Assembly: GCA_023974075.1 (NCBI GenBank)
Contig: JAMFTG010000153.1
Coordinates: 62,001-126,000, forward strand
Direction of reading: 5' to 3'
Source: Chaenocephalus aceratus
Taxonomy: Eukaryota > Chordata > Actinopteri > Perciformes > Channichthyidae
Length of the DNA stretch: 64,000 nt
The stretch's first letter is position 1. Each line of letters starts with the position of its first letter. Shown in pieces: positions 1 to 12,000 of this stretch. The notes beneath the pieces are model-generated. The model ran no database searches and was not told the DNA's origin. It saw nothing but the letters and a program-made list of their open reading frames with translations. A program made the position numbers and the translations under genes.

Positions 1-121
1 AGAGTCCTCTCCTGCTGATGTTCAGGTGTATGTCAGTATGTAGTGTCTCTACTTAAAGAGTCCTCTCCTGCTGATGTTCAGGTGTATATCAGTATGTAGT
101 GTCTCTACTTTAAAGAGTCCT
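1..121 (+). repeat. 57-bp minisatellite, left edge (about 2 copies visible)
   Basis: Same unit as the intron 1 array (agagtcctctcctgctgatg). The array runs off the window's left edge and stops just before the tract leading to terminal exon copy A. Confidence 0.95.
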
Positions 122-317
122 CTCACGTCATACAATGTGCGCTAGCCAATAGAAGCGCGATAGTTACATAGTGATGTCGTGTTGCACACCTCTCTGGGGC
201 TTTCCCTTGGGTTAGGGTTAAATCCCAGTTATATTGTATAAATACATTTAATTGATAGATTACATGTTAAGTAAAGTATTAGTATCTGAATTGAACTCAC
301 TTCCTGTCTTGTTGCAG

Positions 318-425
318 CCGATGGTGTTCGGCGCGATGATCCACAGAGACGAGGCCTTCGACGCCATCTTTAACCAGCACACGAAAATCGTTTCCGCGGC
401 AACAGCCATTGAACCGGAGGCGTAG
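318..425 (+). CDS. gramd4: gramd4 terminal exon, copy A (orphan, or end of another gene copy)
   Basis: The 108 nt encode the same 36 codons as the exon at 47731 and keep the acceptor (cttgttgcag), the stop and the CA repeat after it. The window opens inside the matching 57-bp minisatellite, so the exon may end a second gramd4 lying to the left, or be a lone duplicated exon. It lies upstream of gramd4 exon 1 and cannot serve the copy in this window by ordinary splicing. Confidence 0.8.
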   Translation, partial: PMVFGAMIHRDEAFDAIFNQHTKIVSAATAIEPEA

Positions 426-445
426 TAACACCTTCACCCGGCTGC

Positions 446-480
446 CGCCACACACACACACACACACATGCACACACACA

Positions 481-515
<35 letters not shown>

Positions 516-524
516 ACACGCACA
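446..524 (+). repeat. (CA)n in the 3' UTR of terminal exon copy A
   Basis: A CA tract with two CATG interruptions begins about 20 bases after the stop. The same tract follows copies B and C. Confidence 0.95.
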
Positions 525-851
525 CTGGGACTGTAATACTGTTAATTAACCAGTTTTTAAATAGTCCGGTGACGTTAAATCGCTGTTTTTTTGTCACCAA
601 TGACTTCTTAAACAAGTTCCCACAAAACAGGAAACAATAAGGTACATTTTTAGTGCTAATTAATTGATAAATCCTCAATTATGTCCGGTAGTTATCTCTG
701 GAATAATGTCCTGCATATTAGCGAATATTGTCCAGAAGGCGTAATGATATGCGAGTTCTCCCTTGATAAATGAAATATGAATTACATTTCCTTCAAACAG
801 TCATGTCTTAATCACCGCGTTTAATACTTCTGTACCATTGATACAGTCTGT

Positions 852-1407
852 AGGTGCTTTCACACCGCAGTACTTTCCCACAAAGGTTCATCAGAACTTA
901 GTTCATGAGAACTCTTTAGTTCTCATGAACTAAGTACAGATCGCGTTCACACCAGAATAAGTCCCTGGGGGAGGATTAGGCAAATGAAGCCGCTGACGTC
1001 ACTTCTTCTTCTTCTGCTTTGGGTTTACTGGCAGGCCGCAAACCACTTCACGACGTATACTGCCCCCCAAAGTCCCCGGCCGGAAGTCCCCGGAGTTGGG
1101 GACTGGCTTCAGTAGAAGCCGCTGGGCTAATGCTAATGCTAATAATGCTAATGCGAGGATAATAAAATGGCGGCTTCACAAAACCTTTTGGGAGTTTTAC
1201 GGGGCGTGGTTTGCAATCCGCCCAGCCAATCAGAAATAGGAACCTTTTTTTCTCCCACGAAAGTCCCTGCTCTCTAGCACGGACTGAAAAGGGGGTAGAA
1301 AGTTTCTCATGAACTAATTTTTGTTCCGGATTTTTTTGGTGTGAACGCAACATTTCGGAACTATATCGGAATTAAAGTGGGAAAAGTACTGCAGTGTGAA
1401 CGCGCCT
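852..1407. mobile_element. TTTCACACC-type MITE, copy A
   Basis: The inverted ends AGGTGCTTTCACACCGCAGT and the inverse of actgcagtgtgaacgcgcct enclose 556 bp. Just inside the left end is a palindrome, cttagttcatgagaact / agttctcatgaactaag (898-935). The same insertion sits at the same place in copies B and C, so it predates the duplication. It supplies an AATAAA-like string near 1158 downstream of the terminal exon. Confidence 0.8.
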
Positions 1408-3867
1408 TCTGGGCTGTACCCACTATTTTTAATCTACATCCATTATGTTGACATTTCTAATTGTTAAACAAAATGGATGCTGCACAATAATTTGTAATAG
1501 TTTTTAAAAAATGGTTTTAATTATATTTGGATTTTCTTTTTAATGAATGACAATAATACGCCATAAGTGATCTGTACTTAGTTCATGAGAACTAAAGAGT
1601 TCTCAACTGACTTTTGACTGTCAAAAAAAAGAGTTACTGGTACTTATGACCCTTTTTGAGTGAAGGATTTCTCAAAAATGTAACTTTTAAATAAATATTC
1701 ACTTACGATGATAAAATGTAAAGAATAGAAGGAAATTGGAAAATTTGAGTTTTAGAAACAAATTATTTCTGAAATGTTTGCATGAAAAGTTTCTTAAAAT
1801 GATAAATGTATCATCAGAAAATATTACTAGCCATTGATGCAATAAATCATGGTACGAAAAAGGACTTTATGTCCCTCTTTGAGTTAAAGATCTCTCCCAA
1901 ACTTACCTTTTAACATAAATATTCCCTTTAGTATGATTCAAAAAGCAAAGGATAGTAGGAAATTACCATATTTGAGACTAAAACAGCATTATTCCTGAAT
2001 GTTTGCACTTTAAATGGTTTATATATAATCCATAAAAGTTGGCTTTAAATATTTCTTGTTATTTGGTCGTTACAGTTCAGTACTTGGTACAGAAAATAAC
2101 ATTTTGACCCGCTTTGAGTTATGAAAATCACCTTTTTGTTCTAATGAGCAGTTTAAAACCCTAAAATCTTCCTTATTTCCTTTAGTGTCTTTACACTACA
2201 TCATGAATATTATACTTGAACATCTTAACAATGTGTTAGTGCTGAAAAAAGAACATAATACATGTTCTGGTATTAATGAGAAATGTTTTTACGTTACTCT
2301 CCGTGTTTGAACCACTTTACATCATATCTTCAGGGATTTATAACGTTGTGTAACTCTGTGTTGTACTAAGCCTTACAGCCAGTTTGTATTGGAGTATGTT
2401 GGGTTTTTAATGTGGTGGGCGGACACTGTTTGTTTCTATATGAATGTGCTGAAACATTTGATGAAACCACAAAATCGACCGCAGGGGAGCTTTTATTTTG
2501 GCTGCAAATTAAAAAAGCTAATGCTAATATAACAGACACAACCTGTGATACATACGTTTTGTTTAATCATTGTTTATACATCTTATGCTTTAGCTTTCTT
2601 CACAGTCAATAATTTAAGAAACTCTGGCTAAAAAACCAAAAAAGAGCCTCAAACAAACTTAAAATATAACATTTCTGTCCATTTCTTTGAACTTCATCTC
2701 CTAACTTGATGCTAATCGACAAGCTAACCAATTGAAACGTTGACCTGGGCCGCTTTTCTTTTTATCACTGTTAAGATATATTTTACTTTAACTGAGAGAT
2801 AAATTAAGAGGCTTAAATACATGTATGTTGTAATGTAATGATGTAATGATTGTTAGCTTTAGCCTCTTTAACACTAGCTAATCGGCTAAAGCTAAACAAC
2901 TGGAACTGACCTAAAACCTTTTTTAAATCACAGTTAAGTTATATTTTACTACAGCTAGGATGTTCAAAAGAAGCTAAAACATATTAATATTAACATATCT
3001 ATAAATATTCAAGGTTTTTTCTGATCTGATTAACTTTAACTTCTCCTGTCCTAGCTAATTGGCTAAAGCTAAACAAGTTAAAACAACACAAAGTCGTAGT
3101 TCAGCTTTTCTTTTTTGACTTTGTACAAAGCTCAATTTCCTATCAATCTGACCTAAATGAGCCGATAAGTAAAAAAACAAGTTTATTTTGACAACATTCT
3201 TCTACCCATCAACATGTAGCCCATGTTTATTTTTACTCTAACACTAGTAAGGCTTCTTAAATTATATTTTTTTGCAGCTTGATTAAGTGTCTGTTACCCA
3301 GCTAATTCAGCTATGTTTAAATCATGTCTCTATTTGTATTTTTCCGTCTGAAAGCTTTTAATCCAGCGTTTATCCATTTTATTTGACATTAAATTCCCTC
3401 TATTTCAATGAAAAAGTTGCACATATTGTCAGAAAAACAAACCGTGCAGAATAAGTAGGGATATCCTCTTTAAAATAATTACAAGTACAATTACTGAACA
3501 CCAATATTTGTTTCTAAGTTGGGCTCAAAACTCAGACTTAAAAAGGTTTGATTGTCTAAACTTTGATTAAATTCTTCCCCGGTTTATTTTGTGGTTTCTC
3601 GGGTTCTGCTTTCGTCTCGTTTACGTGAACGTTGTGAACTCTTCTGTCGGCTGCTGTCTTTCGGATACAATGGTTTTATAAACTGGTGTCGTTGTATACA
3701 TAGGTGTACGTTTTTTAAATGAAATGATTGCTCTTCTTAAATTGTAATGTACATTTTTTTTAAGTAAAATCAGATGTCAAACACTGACAGTCTCCTGTTT
3801 TTAATTGTTGTTCTGCGCAGTACCACGTTCAGCCTGTTGGTGTCAGTAGAGAGTCAGAGGAGACTAT

Positions 3868-4433
3868 AGAGGCTTCTCAATATTCAAATTTCCCCTCCTC
3901 GACTCCCCTCCTCGAGACTTAGTCCCGCCCACAGGAGATGCGAGCGGAGGACCGAGGAGGGGAACCGAGGAGAGAGAAGGGGAAGCAGCAGACGTTTAAA
4001 GAAATGAGAACTCCTCTCCTCCGAGCGGTCATATTAAAGCGACGTCCGTTCATTATTACGTGGCAACAGCTGCATCATCTGGCGAGTGTTTTGTCATGTT
4101 TTATAATCTCTGTTAGATCAGCTGAACATTGTTCCCCCACATATTTACTTTGAATTCATTGAGAGTGCGGTATAATGAGACAATACCAGGCTACAGATGC
4201 GGACACACACACACACACACATATATTTATATAAATATATGCAATTTAAAGTATGAGAGCATTCTCATAATAACGTAACACAATCAGAGACTGGATATAT
4301 CCCCCCCCCCCCCCCCCCCCCCTCTCTCTGGTCGCTGAAATGGGGAATTGAAATTACGGGCCAAAAGTTGTATTAAAAGTAAGGACATCAAACCAACTGA
4401 GACCCGTCAGTCCGCCGCATCTACGCACTGTAC

Positions 4434-4467
<34 letters not shown>

Positions 4468-5072
4468 GTACAACACACACCTACACACTGTACCATACAC
4501 ACTGTACCACACACACATACACACTGTACCACACACACACCTACAGCTCCTAAAGCATAATCAGGCTACAGCCGTTGTGTATTTTATTGTGAAGCACTAA
4601 ATGGTTTTAGAAAAGTATTGACTCTTTGTTTGTAGATATCTACTAAACTAAAGAAAATAAAGAGAGTAGGCCTGTTCTACTGAGTGATATATATTTTACA
4701 CACTGCTCTGCTTTCTGCACCTCACAGCTGTTCTCACTGTAAACATCGCGTTGCGATGAAAGCAGTTTCTAAAATAATATCCAGGGGATGCATGCAGAGC
4801 TGTCATTGGCTGAGATAAATCCGGCCGTGCGTCACGCCTCCACCGTTCCCGGAAATGCATCCGCGGAGGAGCCGTGGAGGAACCATCAGTGTATCCTCGG
4901 TTATAGCTCCTCCAGAGAGCCTCCTCGACGCTCGATCCTCGGTCCTCGGTGTGCATTTAGAGAAATGAGACGTCCTTCAAAATGGCGCGCTGAAATTCAT
5001 TTCCGGGTCACTACCGGAGGACCGAGGAGTCGAGGAGTCGAGGAGGGGAAATTTGAGTATTGAGAAGCCTCT
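3868..5072. mobile_element. TIR element present only in copy A
   Basis: The 38-bp inverted ends start AGAGGCTTCTCAATA and differ by one base. TAT is duplicated at 3865-3867 and 5073-5075. Copy B carries the empty site (agactatgacattc at 51402), as in effect does copy C near 61060. The 3-bp duplication points to a PIF/Harbinger-like MITE. The interior holds poly-C and CA tracts and no transposase. Confidence 0.85.
4298..4469 (+). repeat. poly-C and (CA)n tracts inside the copy A TIR element
   Basis: A run of about 20 C at 4302-4322 is followed by CA tracts at 4436-4466 and related acactgtacca repeats to about 4540. Confidence 0.95.
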
Positions 5073-6148
5073 TATGACATTCATAAACACTCTAATTTCT
5101 CTTTAGTTATTATTTGAGATGACTTTAAACATGCATTAGAATTGGACCTCAGGAATTAAAAATAACTTATTATTATTTTTAATGTTTCGTTTATTATTTA
5201 AATTATTTTCATTTAAAATGTAAAATATATATTATTTGAAGAAATTGTTCAATATATTTATGAAAAACAAAAAGCAAAAACGCCTCGCAGACGCTATTCC
5301 ATTTACTTTTTTAATAAATAAAAACAAATGGTCCGAAGATACACGGATGAATCTCCCTCCAGCATGTTGATTTGAATCTGAGTTCTGAACATGAGCCCGC
5401 CTCGCTCGACCTTCTGAGCCAATCACAGCGCGATAATGCTTCCATTTCAACTATACTCCTTCCGTTTCCACTATACTTTCTCTCACACATACATTCTTCT
5501 CTTAAATACATATATTGTCTTCAGACATGCATATAATATTTATAATATTAAATGTAAACATTGAATGAATGTACATAAGAGCAAAATGTACTGTATAAAT
5601 ATGAGTGTTAAAATATATGAATGAGAGCTAAATGTATATATGTGTGAGTGAAAAATGTATAAATGTGTGCGTTGAAATATATGTGTATGAGAATGAAAAT
5701 GTATGAACGTATGTAAAAGGAGAATGTATGTGTGTGAGAGGACCAGTATGAATTACGGCCTGTACGGCCCCTCATATGAAACACTACTTCCAGTATAATT
5801 CAATGAACACACATTGAAATATAACATTGCCTTTGACCTCATTCACACAGTACAACTGAGGTATTCATAGACATATTGTGTGTTGGGACGTACTATGAGA
5901 TTGCACATGTGTTCACTGCCTCATTGCATATTTTAGTTTACTCAGTGCAGACAGGTTGTATTGAATCTTTCAGACACTGCCCTTATTTTAACCTCTTAGT
6001 CCTTGAGCCAACTCCCTACTAGAGAACCTGCTATTCAAGCATCGTGTCGCTAACAGGTGAAGGTACGTCACCATTGGTTGACAGTTTTGAAAGGTTGGGC
6101 TATTTTGATTCCTTACTATGTTATCATTAAATAATGCCAGATTAAATT

Positions 6149-8340
6149 AAAAAATAAAAACAACATTAAAGGAATATGGAGCATACTAAATAGTATTTTT
6201 TTAAAATGGGTCTAGAAAAAGGAGTTATCCAACATACTTCATTGACAAGGATAAGGAAGAAGAAAATATGGATGTTGTATCCAACAGTTTCAATGATTTC
6301 TTTGTAAATGTTGGACCTAAATTAGCAGGTAAAATCCCTGATGGAGGAACATCAGAAGAAAAACTGGAAAACTTAATACAACTTAATCCTTTCTCAATGT
6401 TCCTCACAGCAGTGGATGAAAGAGAAGTTGTTGATATTGTAACGAAAAGTAAAAAACAAAAAATCTACCGATTGTGATGACATTGACATGACTGTATTAC
6501 AAAAGGTTATAGATGTTATTTCAAAACCATTCACACACATATGTAACTTATCATTCCAAACTGGTGCATTTCCTAACAAAATGAAAATAGCAAAAGTCAT
6601 ACATTTGTTCAATGCTGGGAACAAACATCACTTCACAAACTATAGACCTGTCTCACTTCTACCACAATTCTCAAAAATTCTTGAAAAGCTTTTCAATAAC
6701 AGACTGAACAATTTCATAGAAAAACACAAACTTCTCACCGAAAGTCAATACGGATTCAGAGCCAATAGATCAACATCGATGGCTTTAATAGACTCACTTG
6801 AAGAAATTACTAGCTCAATTGATCAAAAGAACATGCCATTGGAATATTCATTGACCTAAAAAGCATTTGACACAATTAATCATGACATATTAATAAAGAA
6901 ACTGGAACGTTATGGAATCAGGGGTGTAGTTTTGGAATGGGTAAGAAGTTATTTAACCAACAGGCAACAGTTTGTGAAGCTGGGAGAGTGTTGTTCTTCA
7001 TATTTGGACATTACATGCGGTGTCCCCCAGGGGTCAGTATTGGGGCCACAACTATTTATTATGTATATTAATGAAATATGCAATGTATCAACAGTACTCA
7101 GTTTGTTTTGTTTGCTGATGACACCAATATATTTTGTTCTGGGGACAATGTACAGCTACTATTAGAAGAGATCACAGCTGAAATATGCAAACTAAAGTTA
7201 TGGCTAAACAGTAATAAGTTATCATTAAACATGAATAAAACAACATTAATCATATTTGGAAATAGCAATACACTAGCATCCATTAAGATAGATGGGATTT
7301 TCATTGAGAGAGTTAAAGAACATAAATTCCTTGGAATCACAATTGATGAGAAACTGAGCTGGAAACCACACATAAAACATATTCATTACAAGTCTCAAGA
7401 AGTATTGCAATTTTAAACAAGGCAAAACAGATTCTTGATACAAATTCCCTCTACATTCTTTACTGTTCATTGGTGTTACCTTATTTAAGTTACTGTGCAG
7501 ATGTCTGGGGCAGTAATTATAAAACTACAACACAATCCCTGTTTATTTTACAAAAAGAGCAATAAGACTTATTACAAATGTCGGCTATAGGGATCATACA
7601 AACCCATTATTCTTAGAGCTAAAATTATTAAAACTGTCAGATCTTGTTGAATTCCAAATTGCACAAATCATGTTTAAGGCAAAAAACTTTCAATTACCTG
7701 GGAATATTCAGACATTGTTCAATGAAAGACAAGGGAGTTATAATTTAAGATCTAAGATTTAAGATCTGGAACAATTTGAGTGAGGAGCTAAAGGGATGTC
7801 CAAACATCAAACTATTCAAAAAGAGGTATAAAGACACAATTTCTCACAAGGTACAGGGAGGACACTGCTAACCCATAACTGTTATGTTCTTGTTTGTATT
7901 CAATTTATGAATTTATGTTTATGAATTTGTGTATACATATGTGTATATATATATATTTATAAATATATAGAGACAATTCTCTTAACTTGCCTGTATATAT
8001 TATATGAATGATTATATGAATTATTCAAGGTTAAGGTATTCATTTATATTGTGTGTTAACGTATATTAAGATGTAAAAAAAAAAAAGAAACAAAAGGGAG
8101 AAGGGGTCGGATTAAATAAGTGTAAACTTCTTCCGACCCCTTCTCAGACGTGTAATTAGCTAAAGTTTGTTGTTTATTGTTATCAGACAATGATACTACA
8201 GATTATTCAATTATTATTTAAATATTTCGTTTAGTTATTGCATTCATTTGTATAGTACTGTATAATGTCTGTATCATCTTTTGTTTCATTTGTATTTTCT
8301 TTGGTTTTACACGCTCGAAAAAAATAAATAAACTAAACTA
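6149..8340 (+). mobile_element. 5'-truncated non-LTR retrotransposon (LINE), copy A only
   Basis: Reverse-transcriptase motifs appear in order on the + strand: NYRPVSLLPQFSKILEKL, KKAFDTINHDIL, GVPQGSVLGPQLF, FADDTNIF. They are spread over shifted frames with stops, so the element is dead. The 3' end is ataaataaactaaactaa. The tract is absent from copy B, which reads straight through at 52472. AAATT flanks both sides, a probable target duplication. The endonuclease region is missing. The RT resembles the CR1/L2/Rex-type group; I do not assign a clade. Confidence 0.92.
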
Positions 8341-10344
8341 AATTTGAATCTAATACAAAAAGTGGTCATAAGAATTAGTTACTATTTTTTAAACGTAATT
8401 ACTGTGTTGCTAACAGGTGAAGGTACGTCACCATTGAGGCGAGACACTGTTGTTGTAAAACATTGTTTTTTTTCATTGGTTGTCAGTTTTGAAAGTTTCG
8501 GCTATTTTGATTCCTACCTCAAAATTAGTTTCACTCCCATCTGTACTCTGAGTGGTTTGTTCATATATCATCAATAGCCAGATTTATAGACTGATTATTG
8601 ATGATTGCGTTAAGGATTATAACATCTGTTTCCCTAAAAAACATGTGGAGAATAGATTTCTCTCAAAGGCTGCTGACAGTTTTTGTGGATTTATGTAGTG
8701 GTACAAACCCATATCAAAACTCCCTCTGTAAAAACCTTTGACTCTAATAAGTCGACAATAAACAAGAATGTGATCCTAGTTTTAACCAGTGTACACATTT
8801 CTGTGCTGTTTCTGTATGCGTTAGTATATTTAAAGATAACATTTCAGAAAACGTGTACTGTAATAAAAAAGAAAGTCATGATGTGAGTTAAACATTTTTA
8901 ATTGTAATATTATTCACCATCCACCTTTGATATTTAAAAAAACCTTTATTTATCTCCAGTCTGACGGGACGTTTGCAGTCAGTTAGTCTCACCTGTACAG
9001 GCAGTGATGAGTGTGTTCAATGTGAAGAATGAGATAATAATCATTAGAAGCAGTCCAACCAGTCAGACCGCTCACACTGAAGCCATCAGACACTTAGATT
9101 AGCTTAGTTTAGCATATACACTAGGAAAGGGGAAAATAGTGAGTGACAAAATACACATTTAAGTGAACCTAATATATCTCTGTATGAAAACTGAAATGTA
9201 AAAACAATTTGGCAACTTGTTTTGGTCCCAGCCAAGAAATAGCCCGACCCATAATCCCCTGTTAAACGTCTTATTGATGTTTTTACTCCTCTGATTTGGT
9301 ATGGATTAAACAAACTGGATTCAGAGCTGCTGATAGGTGGATTTTGTTACCTTTGGACAGGCTGGCTTTTTCTTCCCCTGTTTCCAGTCTTTATGCTAAG
9401 CTAAGCTAACCAGTTGATGGCCTTATTTCTAACAAACATATACAGCAATCTTAATATCTATGATCAGCTGATCCAAGAGGGTTTTAAATAGTTTATAAAG
9501 CTTCAGAAGAACCAAATCTATCAGACAAATGTAGTTAAGTAGAAATGGAAATGGTTAAGTAAATTGTTTTAAGCTACTTTCCCTAAATTGAGAATTAGTG
9601 AAAACTGTACTTCAGTTAGTACATTTAAAAAAAGACAAAAAATAACATTCTTTGTTCCTTTTTTTTAATCCATCGAGGCTTTGTTCAAACTTTACAAGCA
9701 GTGTGCAGAGAGGTGGACGAAATACAATCAACACAACAGACAGCTGAGATGTGACATTTTAATTTCCCTCGTTTGTTAAACCACTGCAGCCTAATGTTTA
9801 ATGATCAGGTATTGTTGATTTTCCAATTAACTGTCAATACATTTTGTACCAATATACTATAATTCAATAATGAATCCTGAACTTCCCCTTTAAAACACAC
9901 CAGAGAGACCCATACATTTTCCCTACATTTCAATTATAACAAAATATATATGTATATACAGTATTTTACTAATGAAAAAGGAGTGCATTACTTCCACTAG
10001 TAATGTCTGCAAGTATGAAACACATTTTGAACACACAATTCTAAGACAGTAAATAATTTTCTTGTCCCCCTGACATATAAAGAAGTGGCAAAAGTTTATT
10101 TCTGAGTAAATAGTTTTCTGATCACTTCAAGTCATGACGGCAGGGAGTGCAATCCGTAGAATAAACTAGAGTACATTAGAACATACTCATCAGTATTGTA
10201 TGTGTTGTTATGCGTCTCATCAAGGTGAACCATAAGTGATCAGATTCTGAATAATTAACAGTGTGTACAATGTACTTCCCTAGTTGAATAAATGTATTAC
10301 ATTTAGTGAGAGTGACTCTTTCTGAGGAAAATCAAAGGTTTGTT

Positions 10345-11994
10345 CTACTCGGTGAGATTGACAGGAGAGATGATCAGAGGGGCAGAGTTTTTACCACCTT
10401 CATTAAGATGGGGACCAAAGTATGGGTAAGAGTTTCTCAGTGAAGCAGCAGCCAGTGAAGGAGTAGATCAGAGCTGCAGCATCAACATCATAAAAGGAGA
10501 CCAGACCCTCCTCATAATCCACAAACACACCCCCACCTTCTGAGGCTGAGACTTCAGAGAGAGACGGACTGAAGGACCAGCAAGAGCTTTGTACTCATTT
10601 TCATTCCTCAACCATATCACCCAGTAACCTTTCTGAGGAGTCACTTTGATGCTTCCCTTCCTGTTGATCGACTCTCTGGCCACTCCTAGAGTCCACTGAG
10701 TCTTCCCTTAACCTGAACCTCATGATAAAATCTTCCTGAAGAGAAACTCTGCTTTGCTAAGACATTGACACAAGAATCAAATCTCTCTGGATTGTCTGGA
10801 AGATTCTTCCTCACATCACCATGTTTCACTTGTTTTCCATCATCAGACAGGATGAGGCTGGGAAGTGCTGTATCAGGATCAAGAGTCACCTCCACCTCAT
10901 ACTGCTGGACCCTCTTCAGCTCCACCTCAGAGAGCAGCTTCTTCATCTGTTTCCTGAGCATCTCCTCCAGCTGAGTCACAGCTCTCCTCACAGTCCCCTC
11001 ATATGAAGGAGGATGGACCCTGACTTCTGTCCAGTTCTTGGTGGGTGGAGCAGCGTTCAGGGACGTGAAGCTTTGGAGGAGGTGGAGCTGGTCTTCAGAG
11101 CGTGAGAGCTGCTCCACCTCAGAGCTTCTCTTCTTCAGCTCAGAGATTTCCTGTTCCAGCTCTTTGATGAAGCCTTCAGCCTGTTCCTCTGTCTCTCTCT
11201 GCTTCTCTTTGATGGTGTCCATGAGCTCGGCCTGGCTTCTCTCAACAGACTCCTTCAGAGCGGTGAAGACCTGAACACCATCTGCTATCTCTCTGTCTGC
11301 TCCTTCCTTACTGAGCTCCACTGAGCGATTCATCTCCTGAATCTTCAGTCGTCTCTTCTGGATCATCTGCTGAATTTCACTCTCTGTCTTCCCCAGCTCA
11401 GCCTTCTTTCCTTCATATCCTTCTTTCAGAGGAACAACATCATGTGTCTTGTGGTCTGAAACAGTGCAGAGCATGCAGACACACACCTGGTCGGTCTACA
11501 GAACAGCTCCAGCAGTTATCATGCTTCACACACATCCTGCTTTCCAGGCTCTCCACAGGGTCGATCAGCTGATGTTTCTTCAGGCCTGCTCTTGTCAGGT
11601 GAGGCTCCAGGTGAGTCCTCACAGTAGGACTCCAGACACACCAGGCAGGACTTCAGAGCCTTCAGTCTGGTTCCAGTGCAGGCATCACAGGGAACTTCTC
11701 CTGGTTTGACAACTGGTTGCTCTGAGCTGCTGCTGCTGGCGTTCTGTTGAGCTGACTGTCTGAACTGAGCAGCCATCTCAGAGATGAACGTGTTGACCAG
11801 CAGCTCAGGTCTTTTGTAGAAGAGCTTATTACAGTTGGGACACTTTAATGGGATATTTTCTATCCCAGTGTTCAGAGATGCAGGCTTTGCAGAAGTTTGT
11901 GTCCACATGGTATGGCGACTGGATCAGTGAACACATCCAGACAGATGGAGCACAGAAACTGATCTTCAGTCAGCAGACAGCTGGCAGCAGACAT
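10345..11994 (-). pseudogene. TRIM-family (RING/B-box/coiled-coil/B30.2) gene, frameshifted, copy A
   Basis: On the minus strand an ATG at 11994 starts MSAASCLLTEDQFLCSICLD, a RING finger. The reading then passes B-box and coiled coil (ELEQEISELKKRSSEVEQL) to a PRY-SPRY domain ending at 10345. This is a typical fish TRIM E3 ubiquitin ligase, a family used in innate immunity. The frame is broken at least five times: an extra A in the RING near 11893 (CGHKLLQ for the expected CGHNFC), near 11600 (after ESYCE), near 11500 in the B-box, near 10700 (QVKGRLSGL for QVKGKT) and near 10535 (KVGVCLW for KVGVFVDY). The coding part is intronless. The ligand and exact orthologue are unknown. Confidence 0.88.
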
Positions 11995-12000
11995 GTCTCT

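Larger units (their letters stand above)
122..10344. other. segmental duplication copy A, shared noncoding tract
   Basis: Apart from its named insertions, this tract aligns in order with 47534-54919 and, with gaps, 57791-63924. I see no gene in the segments 1410-3860, 5080-6148 and 8345-10340. Small differences include a deletion of about 100 bp near 8928 that copies B and C lack. Confidence 0.95.

Noticed and set aside
195..215. Telomere-like gggttagggttaaa in copies A, B and C
   Set aside because: Only about two imperfect units, at the same place in each duplicate; not an interstitial telomeric array.
2412..2612. Small frame conserved in copies A and B (MVGGHCLFLYECAETFDETT)
   Set aside because: The conservation follows from recent duplication of all flanking DNA; the C-terminus differs by frameshift between A and B, and it is deleted in C.
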